Shown here: in pieces, positions 53,415-62,578 of the stretch
How the letters are laid out: every line of letters starts with the position of its first letter
Position numbering within the stretch: the stretch's first letter is position 1
From: Nocardia camponoti
Lineage (GTDB): Bacteria > Actinomycetota > Actinomycetes > Mycobacteriales > Mycobacteriaceae
Direction of reading: 5' to 3'
Assembly (NCBI RefSeq): GCF_014646135.1
Contig: NZ_BMMW01000003.1
Span: 407,025-471,024 of the forward strand
Length of the DNA: 64,000 bases
Notes under the pieces: model-generated
The model's input: the letters and a program-made list of their open reading frames with translations, nothing else
Databases searched by the model: none
Told to the model about the DNA's origin: nothing
Made by a program: the position numbers and the translations under genes

Positions 53415-54086
53415 TCAGACGCCCAAACCGAGGTCGTCAAGCTGCGCTTGGGCTCGCCAACCTTCAGCGTGGAAGCGCTGCATCCACCCCGGGGTTGCCA
53501 TGGACTCAACGATAACTTCCAGCACCTCAGCGAAGCGGGCGCGCAGGTCGGCGGCCGCGCCGTTGGTGATGGGGTCGGCCAAGTAGCGCTGACCAGCCAA
53601 GGCAGCGGAGAGTGCGCGGGTGAAGCGGTCCGGGTCGGCGTCGGCGCGCAGCTGACCGTCGTCGATGGCACGCACCGCGAGCACTCGGGTAGCCCGCGCG
53701 ACGATGCGACTACCGCCATTGCCAGCGTCGCGATGGAAGTCGGGTTCGATCACCAAGCGGTACTCCGCCTGGACGATCGTGTCGTGTTCAAGACGCAACG
53801 CGATCTCATCGACCATGCCGTGCAGCACGTCGAGCGGGCCAAGGTCGGCGCGCATGAGCCACCGATCGGCGCAGCCTCGATACCGTTCGACCGCGGTTTC
53901 TAGTACCGCGCGAGCGAGATCTTCTTTCGAATCGAAATGAAAGTACATCGCGCCTTTAGTAGCGCGCGACCCTTCCAGAATGCGGTTGAGCGATGCCGCG
54001 GCATATCCGCTCTTGCCGAACTCAACGGCCGCGGACTTGATGATTGCCGCGCGTGTCCGACGGGCCCGCTCTTGCTGCCGTGCCAT
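53415..54086 (-). CDS. TetR regulator, gamma-butyrolactone-receptor-like
   Basis: A 223-residue regulator. The N-terminus MARQQERARRTRAAIIKSAA and the helix-turn-helix GYAAASLNRILEGSRATKGAMYFHFDSKEDLA closely follow ArpA/ScbR-type receptors, which sense butyrolactone signals. The ligand domain is less similar, with a conserved Trp-containing GW near the end. ATG at 54086 matches this family start; the open frame to 54182 is not conserved. The promoter contains the palindrome ATCCGGAT (54122-54129), a possible operator. No butyrolactone synthase gene is in the window, so the ligand is open. Confidence 0.85.
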   Translation of the reverse strand: MARQQERARRTRAAIIKSAAVEFGKSGYAAASLNRILEGSRATKGAMYFHFDSKEDLARAVLETAVERYRGCADRWLMRADLGPLDVLHGMVDEIALRLEHDTIVQAEYRLVIEPDFHRDAGNGGSRIVARATRVLAVRAIDDGQLRADADPDRFTRALSAALAGQRYLADPITNGAAADLRARFAEVLEVIVESMATPGWMQRFHAEGWRAQAQLDDLGLGV

Positions 54087-54154
54087 GCTCGAAACGCCTC
54101 CGAAGCTTTTGTTTGTCAGAAATCCGGATGCACTCCGGCTGCTATAGTTCGCCT

Positions 54155-54188
54155 GCCCGAGTGCGCCGCAGGGGGTGCACACTCGGGC
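54155..54188 (-). terminator. 12-bp hairpin after the small ORF at 54193
   Basis: Arms 54155-54166 and 54177-54188 pair over 12 positions (one G-U) with a 10-base loop. It starts 5 bases after the stop of the minus-strand ORF 54193-54567 and lies upstream of the TetR gene, so it could separate them. Confidence 0.6.
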
Positions 54189-54192
54189 CCTA

Positions 54193-54567
54193 TTACCTGC
54201 GCCGACAGTGCCCTAACGCGGCCGGTGTAACGCCCCCATTTCCCCAATCCCGTGGTAGCGCTGCCCACCCGCGCTCCCGACTCGCAACAACGATGCTGCT
54301 GGTGATACCGCATCCATCGGCGACATCGACGATTGTTTTCGAATTCACCCGAGCGCCACCGTACTCGGGTTCGCCAGTCGACACGCGGCAAACCGAAGAC
54401 ATATCCCAACATTGAGTTGGGTTAGTCAGCGCAGCGAACGGTGTGCAACTCAGCGACGAACCGTCATGATGAATTGTCAACGCGCGCAAGCTTGTTGAGA
54501 CGCCGACACCGTGCCGCACCTCGCCTACCCGCGCAACGGCAACGTGAGAACGGTTGAGCTCGCTCAT
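54193..54567 (-). CDS. Possible 124-residue hypothetical protein
   Basis: An open frame from ATG 54567 with an AAGGGTGGG ribosome-binding-like sequence and a terminator-like hairpin directly after its stop. The product (SHVAVARVGEVRHGVGVSTS, then four scattered Cys) resembles no family I know, has no signal peptide or membrane segment and shows weaker GC bias at third positions than its neighbours. It may be a recent or decaying gene, or spurious. Confidence 0.3.
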   Translation of the reverse strand: MSELNRSHVAVARVGEVRHGVGVSTSLRALTIHHDGSSLSCTPFAALTNPTQCWDMSSVCRVSTGEPEYGGARVNSKTIVDVADGCGITSSIVVASRERGWAALPRDWGNGGVTPAALGHCRRR

Positions 54568-54570
54568 CAC

Positions 54571-54716
54571 CCACCCTTGTTCGTCGAAAACTGTTGTTGC
54601 TCAACAGTATTCGATTGCGGCGCGCATGCGTAACCGTGGGGCACGCAGCGTTGCCCACCTGCACCGACCCCCACTATTGGGCCCAACGGCTAGGTGTCGG
54701 TTAGACTCCCCACCGC
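54571..54716. other. Gap upstream of tRNA-Lys
   Basis: About 145 bases containing the tRNA-Lys promoter region and the start region of the doubtful ORF on the other strand. GTTGTTGCTCAACAGTATTCG near 54590-54612 includes the dyad TTGTTGCTCAACA. Nothing else is visible. Confidence 0.35.
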
Positions 54717-54789
54717 GCCCCTTTAGCTCAGTTGGTAGAGCTGGTGACTTTTAATCACTAGGTCGTAGGTTCGAGTCCTACAGGGGGCA
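54717..54789 (+). tRNA. tRNA-Lys (TTT)
   Basis: Plus-strand cloverleaf of 73 bases with anticodon loop CTTTTAA (TTT), D-arm GCTCAGTTGGTAGAGC, T-arm GTAGGTTCGAGTCCTAC and discriminator A. No encoded CCA. Confidence 0.95.
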
Positions 54790-54853
54790 CTCGCTAGCTA
54801 GCCTGTGGTCGACTCGGCACCTGCCGAGTCCACCTTCAACGCAGGCGGAGCCG

Positions 54854-55441
54854 ATGACTTCCTTCGATGACTTGCTCTCCCAAGTTCCCATCGCCCAGAT
54901 CGCCAGCCAGCTCGGCGTCGACAACGCGACAGCCACCAGCGCGATCCAAGCGGCACTGCCCACTCTGCTCGGCGGGCTGCAAGCCAACGCTGCCGAACCC
55001 CAGGGCGCCGCTTCCCTGCTCGGCGCACTCGACCAGCACGGCGACCTCGTGAGCAACGGCCAGGTCGACTTAGCGAACGTCGACATCGCCGACGGCGAGA
55101 AAATCGTCAATAACGTCTTCGGCGACGAGAAGAACACCGTCATCAGCACGCTCGGCGCGACCAACGAGGGCGGCGGCAACGACCTCATCGGCAAGCTAAT
55201 GCCGATTCTGGCCCCGATCGTGCTCGCCTACCTCGCCAAGCAACTGATGGGCGGAAATCAGGCACCGGCACAGCAGCAACAGGCACCGAGCAACGGCGGC
55301 ATCGGCGACATCCTTGGCGGCCTGCTCGGCGGTGCGAGCAACAGCGGCGGGCTCGGTGGGGTGATCGGCGGGGCACTTTCAGGCGGTGCTGGCGGCGGCC
55401 TCGGCTCGATCCTCGGCGGACTTCTCGGAGGAAAACACTAA
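54854..55441 (+). CDS. DUF937 protein
   Basis: A 195-residue protein with the DUF937 domain: QIASQLGVDNATATSAIQAA, LPTLLGGLQANA, GEKIVNNVFGD and LMPILAPIVLAYLAKQLMGG. After a Gln/Pro/Ala linker, the last 55 residues are Gly-rich repeats (GGLLGGASNSGGLGGVIGG, GSILGGLLGG). Family members are widespread and unassigned. ATG at 54854 is preceded by AGGCGGAG. Single gene between a tRNA and a terminator. Confidence 0.85.
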   Translation: MTSFDDLLSQVPIAQIASQLGVDNATATSAIQAALPTLLGGLQANAAEPQGAASLLGALDQHGDLVSNGQVDLANVDIADGEKIVNNVFGDEKNTVISTLGATNEGGGNDLIGKLMPILAPIVLAYLAKQLMGGNQAPAQQQQAPSNGGIGDILGGLLGGASNSGGLGGVIGGALSGGAGGGLGSILGGLLGGKH

Positions 55442-55461
55442 TAACGGCTAACGACAACAGG

Positions 55462-55493
55462 GGCCCGCAACGATAGACCCCATGTTGCGGGCC
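55462..55493 (+). terminator. Terminator after DUF937 gene
   Basis: Perfect 10-bp stem GGCCCGCAAC/GTTGCGGGCC with a 12-base loop, followed by TTTC, 20 bases after the stop. Confidence 0.85.
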
Positions 55494-55656
55494 TTTCCCC
55501 CTAGACTCGTGGCACACCACAGCACCCGGTCGACGACTCTGTCGGCGAACACGAGATCGGGCCGAAAGATCACAGTTGCGTTTCGCATCACACCTACGGT
55601 GTCGTAGGGTATGACCTGAATGCGACGTAGGACAGCAGACAGCGAAGGGTTTTTAG

Positions 55657-56613
55657 ATGGCAAGGGATCTGACTCAACTCGAACTGCTCAAGGAGTTGGA
55701 GCCGGTTGCCGAGGAAAACGTCAATCGGCATCTGTCGCTCGCTAAGGAATGGCATCCACACGACTACGTTCCGTGGGACGAGGGTCGCAACTTCGCCGCG
55801 CTTGGTGGCGTCGACTACGACCCTGAGCAGTCGCGCCTCAATGAGGTCGCCAAGGCCGCGATGATCACCAACCTGCTCACCGAGGACAACCTCCCCTCCT
55901 ACCACCGCGAGATCGCTGAGAACTTCTCGCAAGACGGCGCGTGGGGCACCTGGGTTGGTCGGTGGACGGCTGAGGAGAACCGCCACGGCATCGTGATGCG
56001 TGACTACCTGGTCGTCACCCGTGGCGTCGACCCGGTCGCGTTGGAAAACGCGCGCATGATTCACATGACCAACGGTTTCGCCTCCCCCGGCGAGGTCGAC
56101 GCGGGCTTCCTGCACTCGGTCGCCTATGTGACGTTCCAGGAACTCGCGACGCGCGTGAGTCACCGCAACACCGGCCGGGTGTGCGACGACCCGATCGCCG
56201 ACCGCATGCTTCAGCGCGTCGCGGCCGACGAGAACCTGCACATGATCTTCTACCGCAACCTGGCTGGCGCCGCGCTCGACCTCGCGCCCGACCAGGCGAT
56301 CGAGGCCATCGCGCTCATCCTGGAGAACTTCCAGATGCCGGGCGCTGGCATGCCGAACTTCCGTCGCAACGGCGTGCTCATGGCCAAGCACGGCATTTAC
56401 GACCTGCGTCAGCACCTCGAAGAGGTCGTGCAGCCTGTGCTCAAGAAGTGGAACGTGTTCGAGCGCACCGACTTCACCCCGCGCGGCGAGGCTGTTCGCG
56501 ACCGGCTCGCGATCTTCCTCGACAAGCTCAGCGGCGATGTCATCAAGTTCGAAGAGCAGCGCGACAAGGCGCTTGCTCGCGAAGCCAAGAAGCGCGAGCT
56601 GGCTTCGGTCTAA
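55657..56613 (+). CDS. Acyl-ACP desaturase (DesA1/DesA2 type)
   Basis: A 318-residue soluble diiron desaturase that introduces a double bond in acyl-ACP, in mycolic-acid bacteria feeding membrane and mycolic lipids. The diiron ligands are in TEDNLPSYHREI, RWTAEENRHG (E-x2-H) and AADENLHMIFYR (E-x2-H). It also has YVTFQELATRVSHRNTG and FQMPGAGMPNFRRNG. It is closest in pattern to mycobacterial DesA1 (Rv0824c). ATG at 55657 follows GAAGGG with 8 bases spacing. Flanked by terminators on both sides, so monocistronic. Confidence 0.93.
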   Translation: MARDLTQLELLKELEPVAEENVNRHLSLAKEWHPHDYVPWDEGRNFAALGGVDYDPEQSRLNEVAKAAMITNLLTEDNLPSYHREIAENFSQDGAWGTWVGRWTAEENRHGIVMRDYLVVTRGVDPVALENARMIHMTNGFASPGEVDAGFLHSVAYVTFQELATRVSHRNTGRVCDDPIADRMLQRVAADENLHMIFYRNLAGAALDLAPDQAIEAIALILENFQMPGAGMPNFRRNGVLMAKHGIYDLRQHLEEVVQPVLKKWNVFERTDFTPRGEAVRDRLAIFLDKLSGDVIKFEEQRDKALAREAKKRELASV

Positions 56614-56621
56614 GCCCTTCA

Positions 56622-56666
56622 CGCAAAAGAGCCGCCCACCTGATCGAGGTGGGCGGCTCTTTTGCG
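56622..56666. terminator. Very strong bidirectional terminator
   Basis: Perfect 20-bp stem (56622-56641 with 56647-56666) with a 5-base loop; the arms carry AAAA and TTTT tracts. It separates the desaturase gene from the convergent Mce-associated gene. Confidence 0.95.
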
Positions 56667-56670
56667 CTGC

Positions 56671-57237
56671 CTACTTGCCGAGCAGCGCGTCGGTGCCACC
56701 GACGTCGGTGATCTGCCAGTTCTGGCCCTTGTCCACGGTGATCGTGAAGAGCACCGTGTTGCGAATCGGGTCGGGACGCTGCGCGTTGGTCGTCGTTGTG
56801 TCGATGAAGGCGTCGACGTGGAAAACGTCGCCGTCTTGCGACATCACCTTCGCGGTGATCGGCGTTGCCGTCGACGTCCACTTGAGGATCGTGACGATCT
56901 GCTGCAAACGCGGCGCGGCTGCGTCGAATTTGTCGGCGACCGGCTTCGCGGTGCCCGCCTTGAGTGCGGTGAGCCACGCGTTGAAGTCGTTGTAGTTCAC
57001 GTTGCCGGTCGCGGTCGCGTAGTCGAGAGCGATCTGCTCGGCTTTCGCGTTGTCGGCTGCTTTCGCGTCGCGGTCGGCGAGCTTGTTGTGCGACGACAAC
57101 AGCAACGCGGCGAGCACAATCGCGATGACGGCCAGGATCGCGATCACCGCGCCGCCAAGTAGCGACGACACCTTGAGCGCGACCGTGCCCTTATTTGATT
57201 CTGCTGGCACCTGCGCGCCTTCGCTATTTTCGGCCAT
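56671..57237 (-). CDS. Mce-associated membrane protein
   Basis: A 188-residue protein with a 30-residue cytoplasmic N-terminus, one transmembrane segment (LGGAVIAILAVIAIVLAALLL) and an extracytoplasmic NTF2-like domain. The pattern AIALDYATA-like EQIALDYATATGNVNYND and the final TVDKGQNWQITDVGG match the Mas family that supports Mce lipid transporters. No mce operon is in the window. ATG at 57237. Confidence 0.85.
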   Translation of the reverse strand: MAENSEGAQVPAESNKGTVALKVSSLLGGAVIAILAVIAIVLAALLLSSHNKLADRDAKAADNAKAEQIALDYATATGNVNYNDFNAWLTALKAGTAKPVADKFDAAAPRLQQIVTILKWTSTATPITAKVMSQDGDVFHVDAFIDTTTTNAQRPDPIRNTVLFTITVDKGQNWQITDVGGTDALLGK

Positions 57238-57272
57238 TTGTCCAGATTAGCTGGTACAGGCCGTTACAATCT

Positions 57273-58424
57273 CTAGCCCTTCGCGAACTCTGCGGCCAGC
57301 CATGCCAGCGTTGCCGGTGTGTCGGTGGTCAACACGCCAAAATGGGGACTAATAGGGTTGTCCGCGACGGTCTCGTAGGTGACATATTCGACATTTTCCG
57401 AACCGTTCAGTTCGGTCAGCTGGTCGACTAGCGCCGACGTGGTGACCGCGAGCACGCGCGGATCGTCAAGGCCCTGCACAACGCGAAGGCCAACCTCGCT
57501 GGTCACGACCGGATTGTTGGCCTCAAGGACCGCGAGCACCTTCTGGTAATCGGGGCCGTCGATCGCTTCAGGCTTGAGCAAATCGGTGCCGAGGATGCCG
57601 CCGAACGACTCCTCTTCACTCAGGCCAAAGCGCGAACGCGTCGGGATATCGCGCTGATAGAGCTCGTACGCGCGGTCGGTGAGCAGGGCGCGCAGGTCGA
57701 TCGACGGGTCGGCGGCGACCGCGCCGATCAGGAAAAGCGGGAAGAAGCCAATCACCTCGTGTGTGATCGGGCTCTGCGGAATGAGCCGGAACCCGTCGGC
57801 GACACTCGCGCCGGGCGCGTAAGCGGTCACACCGACCAGGCGCAGCTCGGGCGTCCATTTCGGGGCGTGATGGGCGGCGAAGATCGCGGCGTGACCGCCC
57901 TGGGAGTGCCCGAGTACGGCGACGTTACCCGACAGTTCCGGGTGCAGGATGCGGGCAGCGCGAACGATGTCGAGCACGCTTCGCGCCTCCGACTCGCCTA
58001 CCAAATACGGGTGATTGCCGGGCGTGCCGAGGCCCTCGTAATCGGTCGCGACAACGGCGTAACCAGCGCGAAGGAGGTCGTTGACCAGGCCGTGCGGTTC
58101 GACATTGACCTGATGCGCTGGCCCGTCGACGGTGTCGCGCGAAGGGGCGGCAAGATCGGCGGCACCGACGGTCCCATGCGCCCAACTCACGACCGGATTG
58201 CCCGGCGCGGGATGCTTCGGCAACGCGATGATCCCCGACACAACAATCGGTTCGCCGTGGACATTCTCGGACCGATACAGCACGCGCTCGTTAGTCGCCG
58301 CTTCGGCGAACGCGGCGACACCTGCCAGCTCAGCCGCCCAAATCGGGTCACCGTGTTCGCCGTCGGGAAGCGGAGCGGGCGGGACGTAAAACGCGGCGCC
58401 GGACGGGGCTAGCTGGCTGGTCAC
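57273..58424 (-). CDS. Alpha/beta hydrolase, secretory-lipase (LIP) family
   Basis: A 383-residue hydrolase. VLYRSENVHGEPIVVSGII and VVSWAHGTVG precede the nucleophile GHSQGGHAA (Ser), with NPVVTSEVGLRVVQGLDDPRV (Asp region) and NPISPHFG (catalytic His region). Homologous fungal and actinobacterial LIP enzymes are secreted lipases. Here the chosen GTG at 58424 (GAGGAAAG upstream) gives no signal peptide, so the enzyme may be cytoplasmic or the start may be misplaced. The substrate is probably an ester or triacylglycerol. Divergent from dusB. Confidence 0.85.
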   Translation of the reverse strand: MTSQLAPSGAAFYVPPAPLPDGEHGDPIWAAELAGVAAFAEAATNERVLYRSENVHGEPIVVSGIIALPKHPAPGNPVVSWAHGTVGAADLAAPSRDTVDGPAHQVNVEPHGLVNDLLRAGYAVVATDYEGLGTPGNHPYLVGESEARSVLDIVRAARILHPELSGNVAVLGHSQGGHAAIFAAHHAPKWTPELRLVGVTAYAPGASVADGFRLIPQSPITHEVIGFFPLFLIGAVAADPSIDLRALLTDRAYELYQRDIPTRSRFGLSEEESFGGILGTDLLKPEAIDGPDYQKVLAVLEANNPVVTSEVGLRVVQGLDDPRVLAVTTSALVDQLTELNGSENVEYVTYETVADNPISPHFGVLTTDTPATLAWLAAEFAKG

Positions 58425-58481
58425 AAAGATCTCACTTTCCTCTTTTGGGCTGCGACCTCGGCAGATGAGACAATCGAAGCC

Positions 58482-59627
58482 GTGACTTCCACGCTGCCTC
58501 ACGCGCCGACGGCGCTGCGGATCGGGCCATATCCGGTTGATCCGCCGGTGGTGCTCGCCCCGATGGCAGGCATCACCAACCTCGCGTTCCGCAAACTATG
58601 CCGGGAATTCGGCAGTGCTACCTCTATTTACGTCTGCGAGATGATTACTGCTCGCGCCGTTGTGGAACGCAACGAGAAGACGATGCACATGATGTCGTTC
58701 GACGCCGACGAGTCGCCTCGATCAATGCAGCTTTATGGCGTTGACCCGAAGACGCTCGGCGAAGCGGTCCGCATCATCGTCGGCGAGAACATCGCCGACC
58801 ACATCGACCTCAATCTCGGTTGCCCGGTTCCGAAGGTCACCCGACTTGGTGGCGGCGCCGCGCTGCCGTACAAGCGCGAACTGTTCCGGCAGATCATCCG
58901 CGAAATGGTCACGTCTGCCGGCGATGTGCCGGTCACGGTGAAGTTCCGCATCGGCATCGACGACGAGCACCACACCTACCTCGACGCTGGCCGCATCGCC
59001 GAAGCCGAGGGCGCGCAGGCCGTCGCGTTGCATGCGCGCACGGCCGCGCAGCGTTATTCCGGCGAAGCCGATTGGTCGAAGATCGCACGGCTCAAGGAAG
59101 CCGTCACCACCATTCCGGTGCTCGGCAACGGCGATATTTTCAGCGCCGACGATGCCGTTCGCATGATGGCCGAAACCGGTTGCGACGGCGTTGTTGTTGG
59201 CCGTGGCTGCCTCGGTCGACCGTGGTTGTTCGCTGAACTCGCCGCCGCGTTGCGTGGTCAGCCGCTGCCCGAAGCGCCCAACCTTGGTCGCGTTGGCGAG
59301 GTGCTCTACCGCCACGCTGTGCTGCTTTCCGACCATCAGGGCGAAGACAAAGCGATGCGTGACCTGCGCAAACACATGGCGTGGTACCTCATGGGTTTCC
59401 CGGTCGGTGCCGACCTTCGTCGCTCGTTCGCGACGGTAACCAGCCTGACTCAGCTGGAGGATTTGATCGGCAAGCTCGATCCGAGCGCGCCTTTCCCCGC
59501 CGACGCCGAAGGCCCGCGCGGTCGTCAAGGCTCGCCGGGCAAGGTCGCGTTGCCGCATGGCTGGCTCGACGATCCTTACGATGCTGCGGTCCCCCACGCG
59601 GCCGACGTGATGCACAGCGGGGGCTAA
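58482..59627 (+). CDS. dusB: tRNA-dihydrouridine synthase DusB-type
   Basis: A 381-residue FMN-dependent enzyme that reduces uridines in the tRNA D-loop. VVLAPMAGITNLAFR, QLYGVDPKTLGEA, the catalytic Cys in DLNLGCPVPKVTRLGGG, TVKFRIG, ALHARTAAQRYSG and NGDIF with VVVGRGCLGRPW are present. The C-terminal helical domain KHMAWYLMGFPVGADLR binds tRNA. It matches Rv0823c in order before the LCP gene. GTG at 58482. Confidence 0.95.
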   Translation: MTSTLPHAPTALRIGPYPVDPPVVLAPMAGITNLAFRKLCREFGSATSIYVCEMITARAVVERNEKTMHMMSFDADESPRSMQLYGVDPKTLGEAVRIIVGENIADHIDLNLGCPVPKVTRLGGGAALPYKRELFRQIIREMVTSAGDVPVTVKFRIGIDDEHHTYLDAGRIAEAEGAQAVALHARTAAQRYSGEADWSKIARLKEAVTTIPVLGNGDIFSADDAVRMMAETGCDGVVVGRGCLGRPWLFAELAAALRGQPLPEAPNLGRVGEVLYRHAVLLSDHQGEDKAMRDLRKHMAWYLMGFPVGADLRRSFATVTSLTQLEDLIGKLDPSAPFPADAEGPRGRQGSPGKVALPHGWLDDPYDAAVPHAADVMHSGG

Positions 59628-59806
59628 CCGCGGCGTCATCGAAGCTACATATTCGCGCCTGACCGCCGCGAATAGTTATTGCCCTCGCCAGGGCGCGTAA
59701 TCCCACACGGCAGCAACGTGGCGCAATCGTTACTATTGGCGGTACTCGCGCTGCGGTCTCGCTGGGGTGGGTATACGCGCAGGTCGATGAGAAGTGAGGT
59801 TCGTTG

Positions 59807-61777
59807 GTGGGTGACGATCGGCGCGGGCCTACGCCCCGGCCAGGCAGTCGCGCGCCTTGGGAGCGCTATTCGTCTGGCGAACCAGCTGAAGGCGAGACAA
59901 CTGGCCGTCGTTCACGCCACACCGAAACTTCCGGCGACTCCGCGCCGATCAGCGTGCAGGACCTGGTGAATCGGGTCGATAGCGAACGCACACGTCGCCG
60001 TCGCGGTGCCGCGCCCGCGCCTGTCGATTCCGGTCGCGCCACGCGACGGGCACGCGAGCAGGCACCGCAGGCGACGCCGCGTCCCGACGACCTCACCGCG
60101 CGCAGCCAAAGCGCACCGTCGCCCGCCGACCGCACGGCGACCACCGCCTTCACCCCGGTCGAACCGCACGACCCGATGAACGCGCCAACCGAGGTGCTGC
60201 CGATCGTCGGCGCCGACGGCAACCGTGCGCGCCCCGTCAAGTCCGCCCCGCGCGGTCCGCAAACCATTCCGCATAAGCGCGCCAAGCAGGCAAGGATGGC
60301 TGGCCGCGTCACGCTCACCTTCTTCGCGGTGATCGCGCTTGTCGCGACCGGTGGCGGGTGGAGTTACCTGCGCGCGACCGGCAACAGCTTTACCCAGGTC
60401 AGCGCGCTCGACGGCAACCAGGACGACGTTTCCGACGGCGACATGCAGCTCGGTGACGAGAACTATCTGATCGTCGGCACCGACACGCGCGCTGGCGTGA
60501 ACAGCACCCTCGGCGCCGGGTCAACCGACGACGCCGAAGGCTCGCGCGCCGACACGGTGATGCTGGTGAACATCCCGAAGAACCGTTCGCGCGTTGTCGT
60601 TGTTTCGTTCCCACGCGACCTCGACGTCACCCGACCCAAGTGTTCCGGCTGGGACAACGACAAGGGCGCGTACACCAGCCAGACCTTCCCGCAGGCAATG
60701 GGCGACAAGCTCAACGCCGTCTACGCGCTCGGCGGCCCGCGCTGCCTCGTCGACGTGGTGCGCAAAATGTCGGGGCTCAAGATCAACCACTTCATCGGCG
60801 TCGACTTCGCCGGGTTCGAAGCGATGGTCGACCAGATCGGTGGTGTCGACGTGTGCTCGACCAAGCCGATCATCGACGGCGTGCTCGGCACGGTCCTTGA
60901 GACATCGGGCCGACAACATGTGAACGGCGAGACCGCGCTCAACTATGTGCGCGCCCGTCACGTTGTTGGCGAGGAGCGCAGCGACTACGACCGCATCAAC
61001 CGTCAGCAACGCTTCCTCGCTTCGCTGTTGCGCGGCGCGCTTTCGGGCAAGGTGCTGCTTGATCCGGGCAAGCTCAACGGCTTCATCAACGCCTTCACCC
61101 AGCACACGTTCGTCGACAATGTCGTCCCGCAGGATTTGCTGCTACTCGGCCGGTCGTTGCAGAAAATGGACGCGGGCGCGGTCACGTTCTTGACCGTGCC
61201 GACTGCGGGCACCACCTCGTACGGCAACGAGATTCCGCGCGAATCCGACATCAGGGCCATCTTCCGCGCGGTCATCGAAGACCAGCCGCTGCCTGGTGAG
61301 AAGAAGGCACCCGAAGCAACCAGCTCGACAACGGCACCGCCGCCCGCGAAGAAAACGCTCTACGGCGTGACCCCGTCGACGGTGTCGGTGCAGGTGTCGA
61401 ACGCCTCAGGCACCGCCGGTGCCGCCGCTCGCGTCGCGACCAAGCTCAGCAACTACGGGTTCGGCATTTACACAACGACCAACTACGCCGGTGGTGTTGT
61501 TTCCAGCTCCAAGGTCCGGTTCTCCCCCGGTTTGGAAGCCGAAGCCGCGACCGTCGCGTCGTCAATTCCCGGCGCGAGCCTCGAAGAAGCAAGCGATCTG
61601 GGCGGCACTTTCGTCGAATTGGTGCTCGGCAGCGACTTCGCTGGCACGGTCCGTACGCCAACCGAAGTTGGCGTCGCGCTGCCGTCGGTACCGATCGGAT
61701 CGCCGCACAGCAGCCCGCCAGTTACCTTGCCTTCTGATCTTGAACACATGAACGCCGCTGACGACACCTGTAAGTGA
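59807..61777 (+). CDS. LytR-CpsA-Psr cell-wall ligase with LytR_C domain
   Basis: A 656-residue membrane protein, equivalent to Rv0822c. A disordered cytoplasmic N-terminus (1-160) rich in Arg/Pro precedes a transmembrane segment (VTLTFFAVIALVATGGGWSY). The LCP domain (about 220-440) contains NYLIVGTDTRAG, RADTVMLVNIPKNRSRVVVVSFPRDL, DVVRKMSGLKINHFIGVDFAGFEAMVD and YVRARH, with the Arg/Asp residues of the pyrophosphate-binding pocket. A LytR_C domain ends the chain (VSVQVSNASGTAGAA). Such enzymes attach arabinogalactan to peptidoglycan. GTG at 59807 is seven bases after GAGG. Confidence 0.92.
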   Translation: MGDDRRGPTPRPGSRAPWERYSSGEPAEGETTGRRSRHTETSGDSAPISVQDLVNRVDSERTRRRRGAAPAPVDSGRATRRAREQAPQATPRPDDLTARSQSAPSPADRTATTAFTPVEPHDPMNAPTEVLPIVGADGNRARPVKSAPRGPQTIPHKRAKQARMAGRVTLTFFAVIALVATGGGWSYLRATGNSFTQVSALDGNQDDVSDGDMQLGDENYLIVGTDTRAGVNSTLGAGSTDDAEGSRADTVMLVNIPKNRSRVVVVSFPRDLDVTRPKCSGWDNDKGAYTSQTFPQAMGDKLNAVYALGGPRCLVDVVRKMSGLKINHFIGVDFAGFEAMVDQIGGVDVCSTKPIIDGVLGTVLETSGRQHVNGETALNYVRARHVVGEERSDYDRINRQQRFLASLLRGALSGKVLLDPGKLNGFINAFTQHTFVDNVVPQDLLLLGRSLQKMDAGAVTFLTVPTAGTTSYGNEIPRESDIRAIFRAVIEDQPLPGEKKAPEATSSTTAPPPAKKTLYGVTPSTVSVQVSNASGTAGAAARVATKLSNYGFGIYTTTNYAGGVVSSSKVRFSPGLEAEAATVASSIPGASLEEASDLGGTFVELVLGSDFAGTVRTPTEVGVALPSVPIGSPHSSPPVTLPSDLEHMNAADDTCK

Positions 61778-61860
61778 GCTGAACTGGCACGACAGTGCCA
61801 TGTGGCATTTACCTGGAGTTGGGTGACAGCACTCGCCGCCACCCACTAGGGTCTGCATTT

Positions 61861-62517
61861 ATGCGTGTGATTTACAACGAGCAAATGGCCGACCTTGCCA
61901 ATCTCTTGGGTGAAATGGCTGGTCTGGCCGGTCACGCGATGGAACGGGCAACGCAGTCGCTGCTGCAAGCCGACCTTGCGCTCGCCGAACAGGTCATCAG
62001 CGAGCAGGATCGCATTTCGATCATGATCGCCGAGGCCGAGGAGAAGGCGTTCGCGCTGCTCGCCTTGCAGGCGCCCGTCGCTGGCGACCTGCGTCAGGTG
62101 GTTAGTGCGATTCAGATCGTCGGCGATGTCAACCGGATGGGCGCGCTCGCGCTGCATGTCGCCAAGGCCGCGCGTCGCCGTCATCCGGCACACGTGCTGC
62201 CCGAGGCCGTCAACGGGTACTTCGCTGAGATGGGCCGCATCGCGGTCAGCATGGGTGCTGGCGCGAAAGAGGTGCTCGAAACCCGCGACCCTGCCCGAGC
62301 CGCCCAGCTCGACCAGGACGACGAGGCGATGGACGACCTCCACCAGCACCTGTTCACGCTGCTGATGGACCGCGACTGGAAGCACGGCGTAGCCGCAGCC
62401 GTCGACGTGACGCTGCTTGGCCGCTACTACGAGCGCTTCGCCGACCACGCGGTTGAGATTGGCCGACGCGTGATCTTCCTCGTGACGGGCGTGCTGCCCA
62501 CCGAAGAGGCGCTGTAA
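61861..62517 (+). CDS. phoU: Phosphate-transport regulator PhoU
   Basis: A 218-residue all-helical protein of two PhoU repeats ([39 protein letters not shown], and a second copy with [19 protein letters not shown]) carrying the E/D-x3-D metal motifs. It modulates the Pst transporter and the phosphate two-component signal. It corresponds to phoY2 (Rv0821c). ATG at 61861 is used, since the in-frame sequence to 61795 is not conserved. It is convergent with pstB, not in the usual single pst operon. Confidence 0.94.
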   Translation: MRVIYNEQMADLANLLGEMAGLAGHAMERATQSLLQADLALAEQVISEQDRISIMIAEAEEKAFALLALQAPVAGDLRQVVSAIQIVGDVNRMGALALHVAKAARRRHPAHVLPEAVNGYFAEMGRIAVSMGAGAKEVLETRDPARAAQLDQDDEAMDDLHQHLFTLLMDRDWKHGVAAAVDVTLLGRYYERFADHAVEIGRRVIFLVTGVLPTEEAL

Positions 62518-62523
62518 GAGAAA

Positions 62524-62566
62524 CGCGAAAGCCGCCGTGACTCAAGGAGTTACGGCGGCTTTCGCG
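62524..62566. terminator. Bidirectional terminator between phoU and pstB
   Basis: Arms 62524-62538 and 62552-62566 form a perfect 15-bp stem, extended inward by GACTC/GAGTT pairing. It ends both convergent units. Confidence 0.93.
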
Positions 62567-62578
62567 CTGATGAGACCT

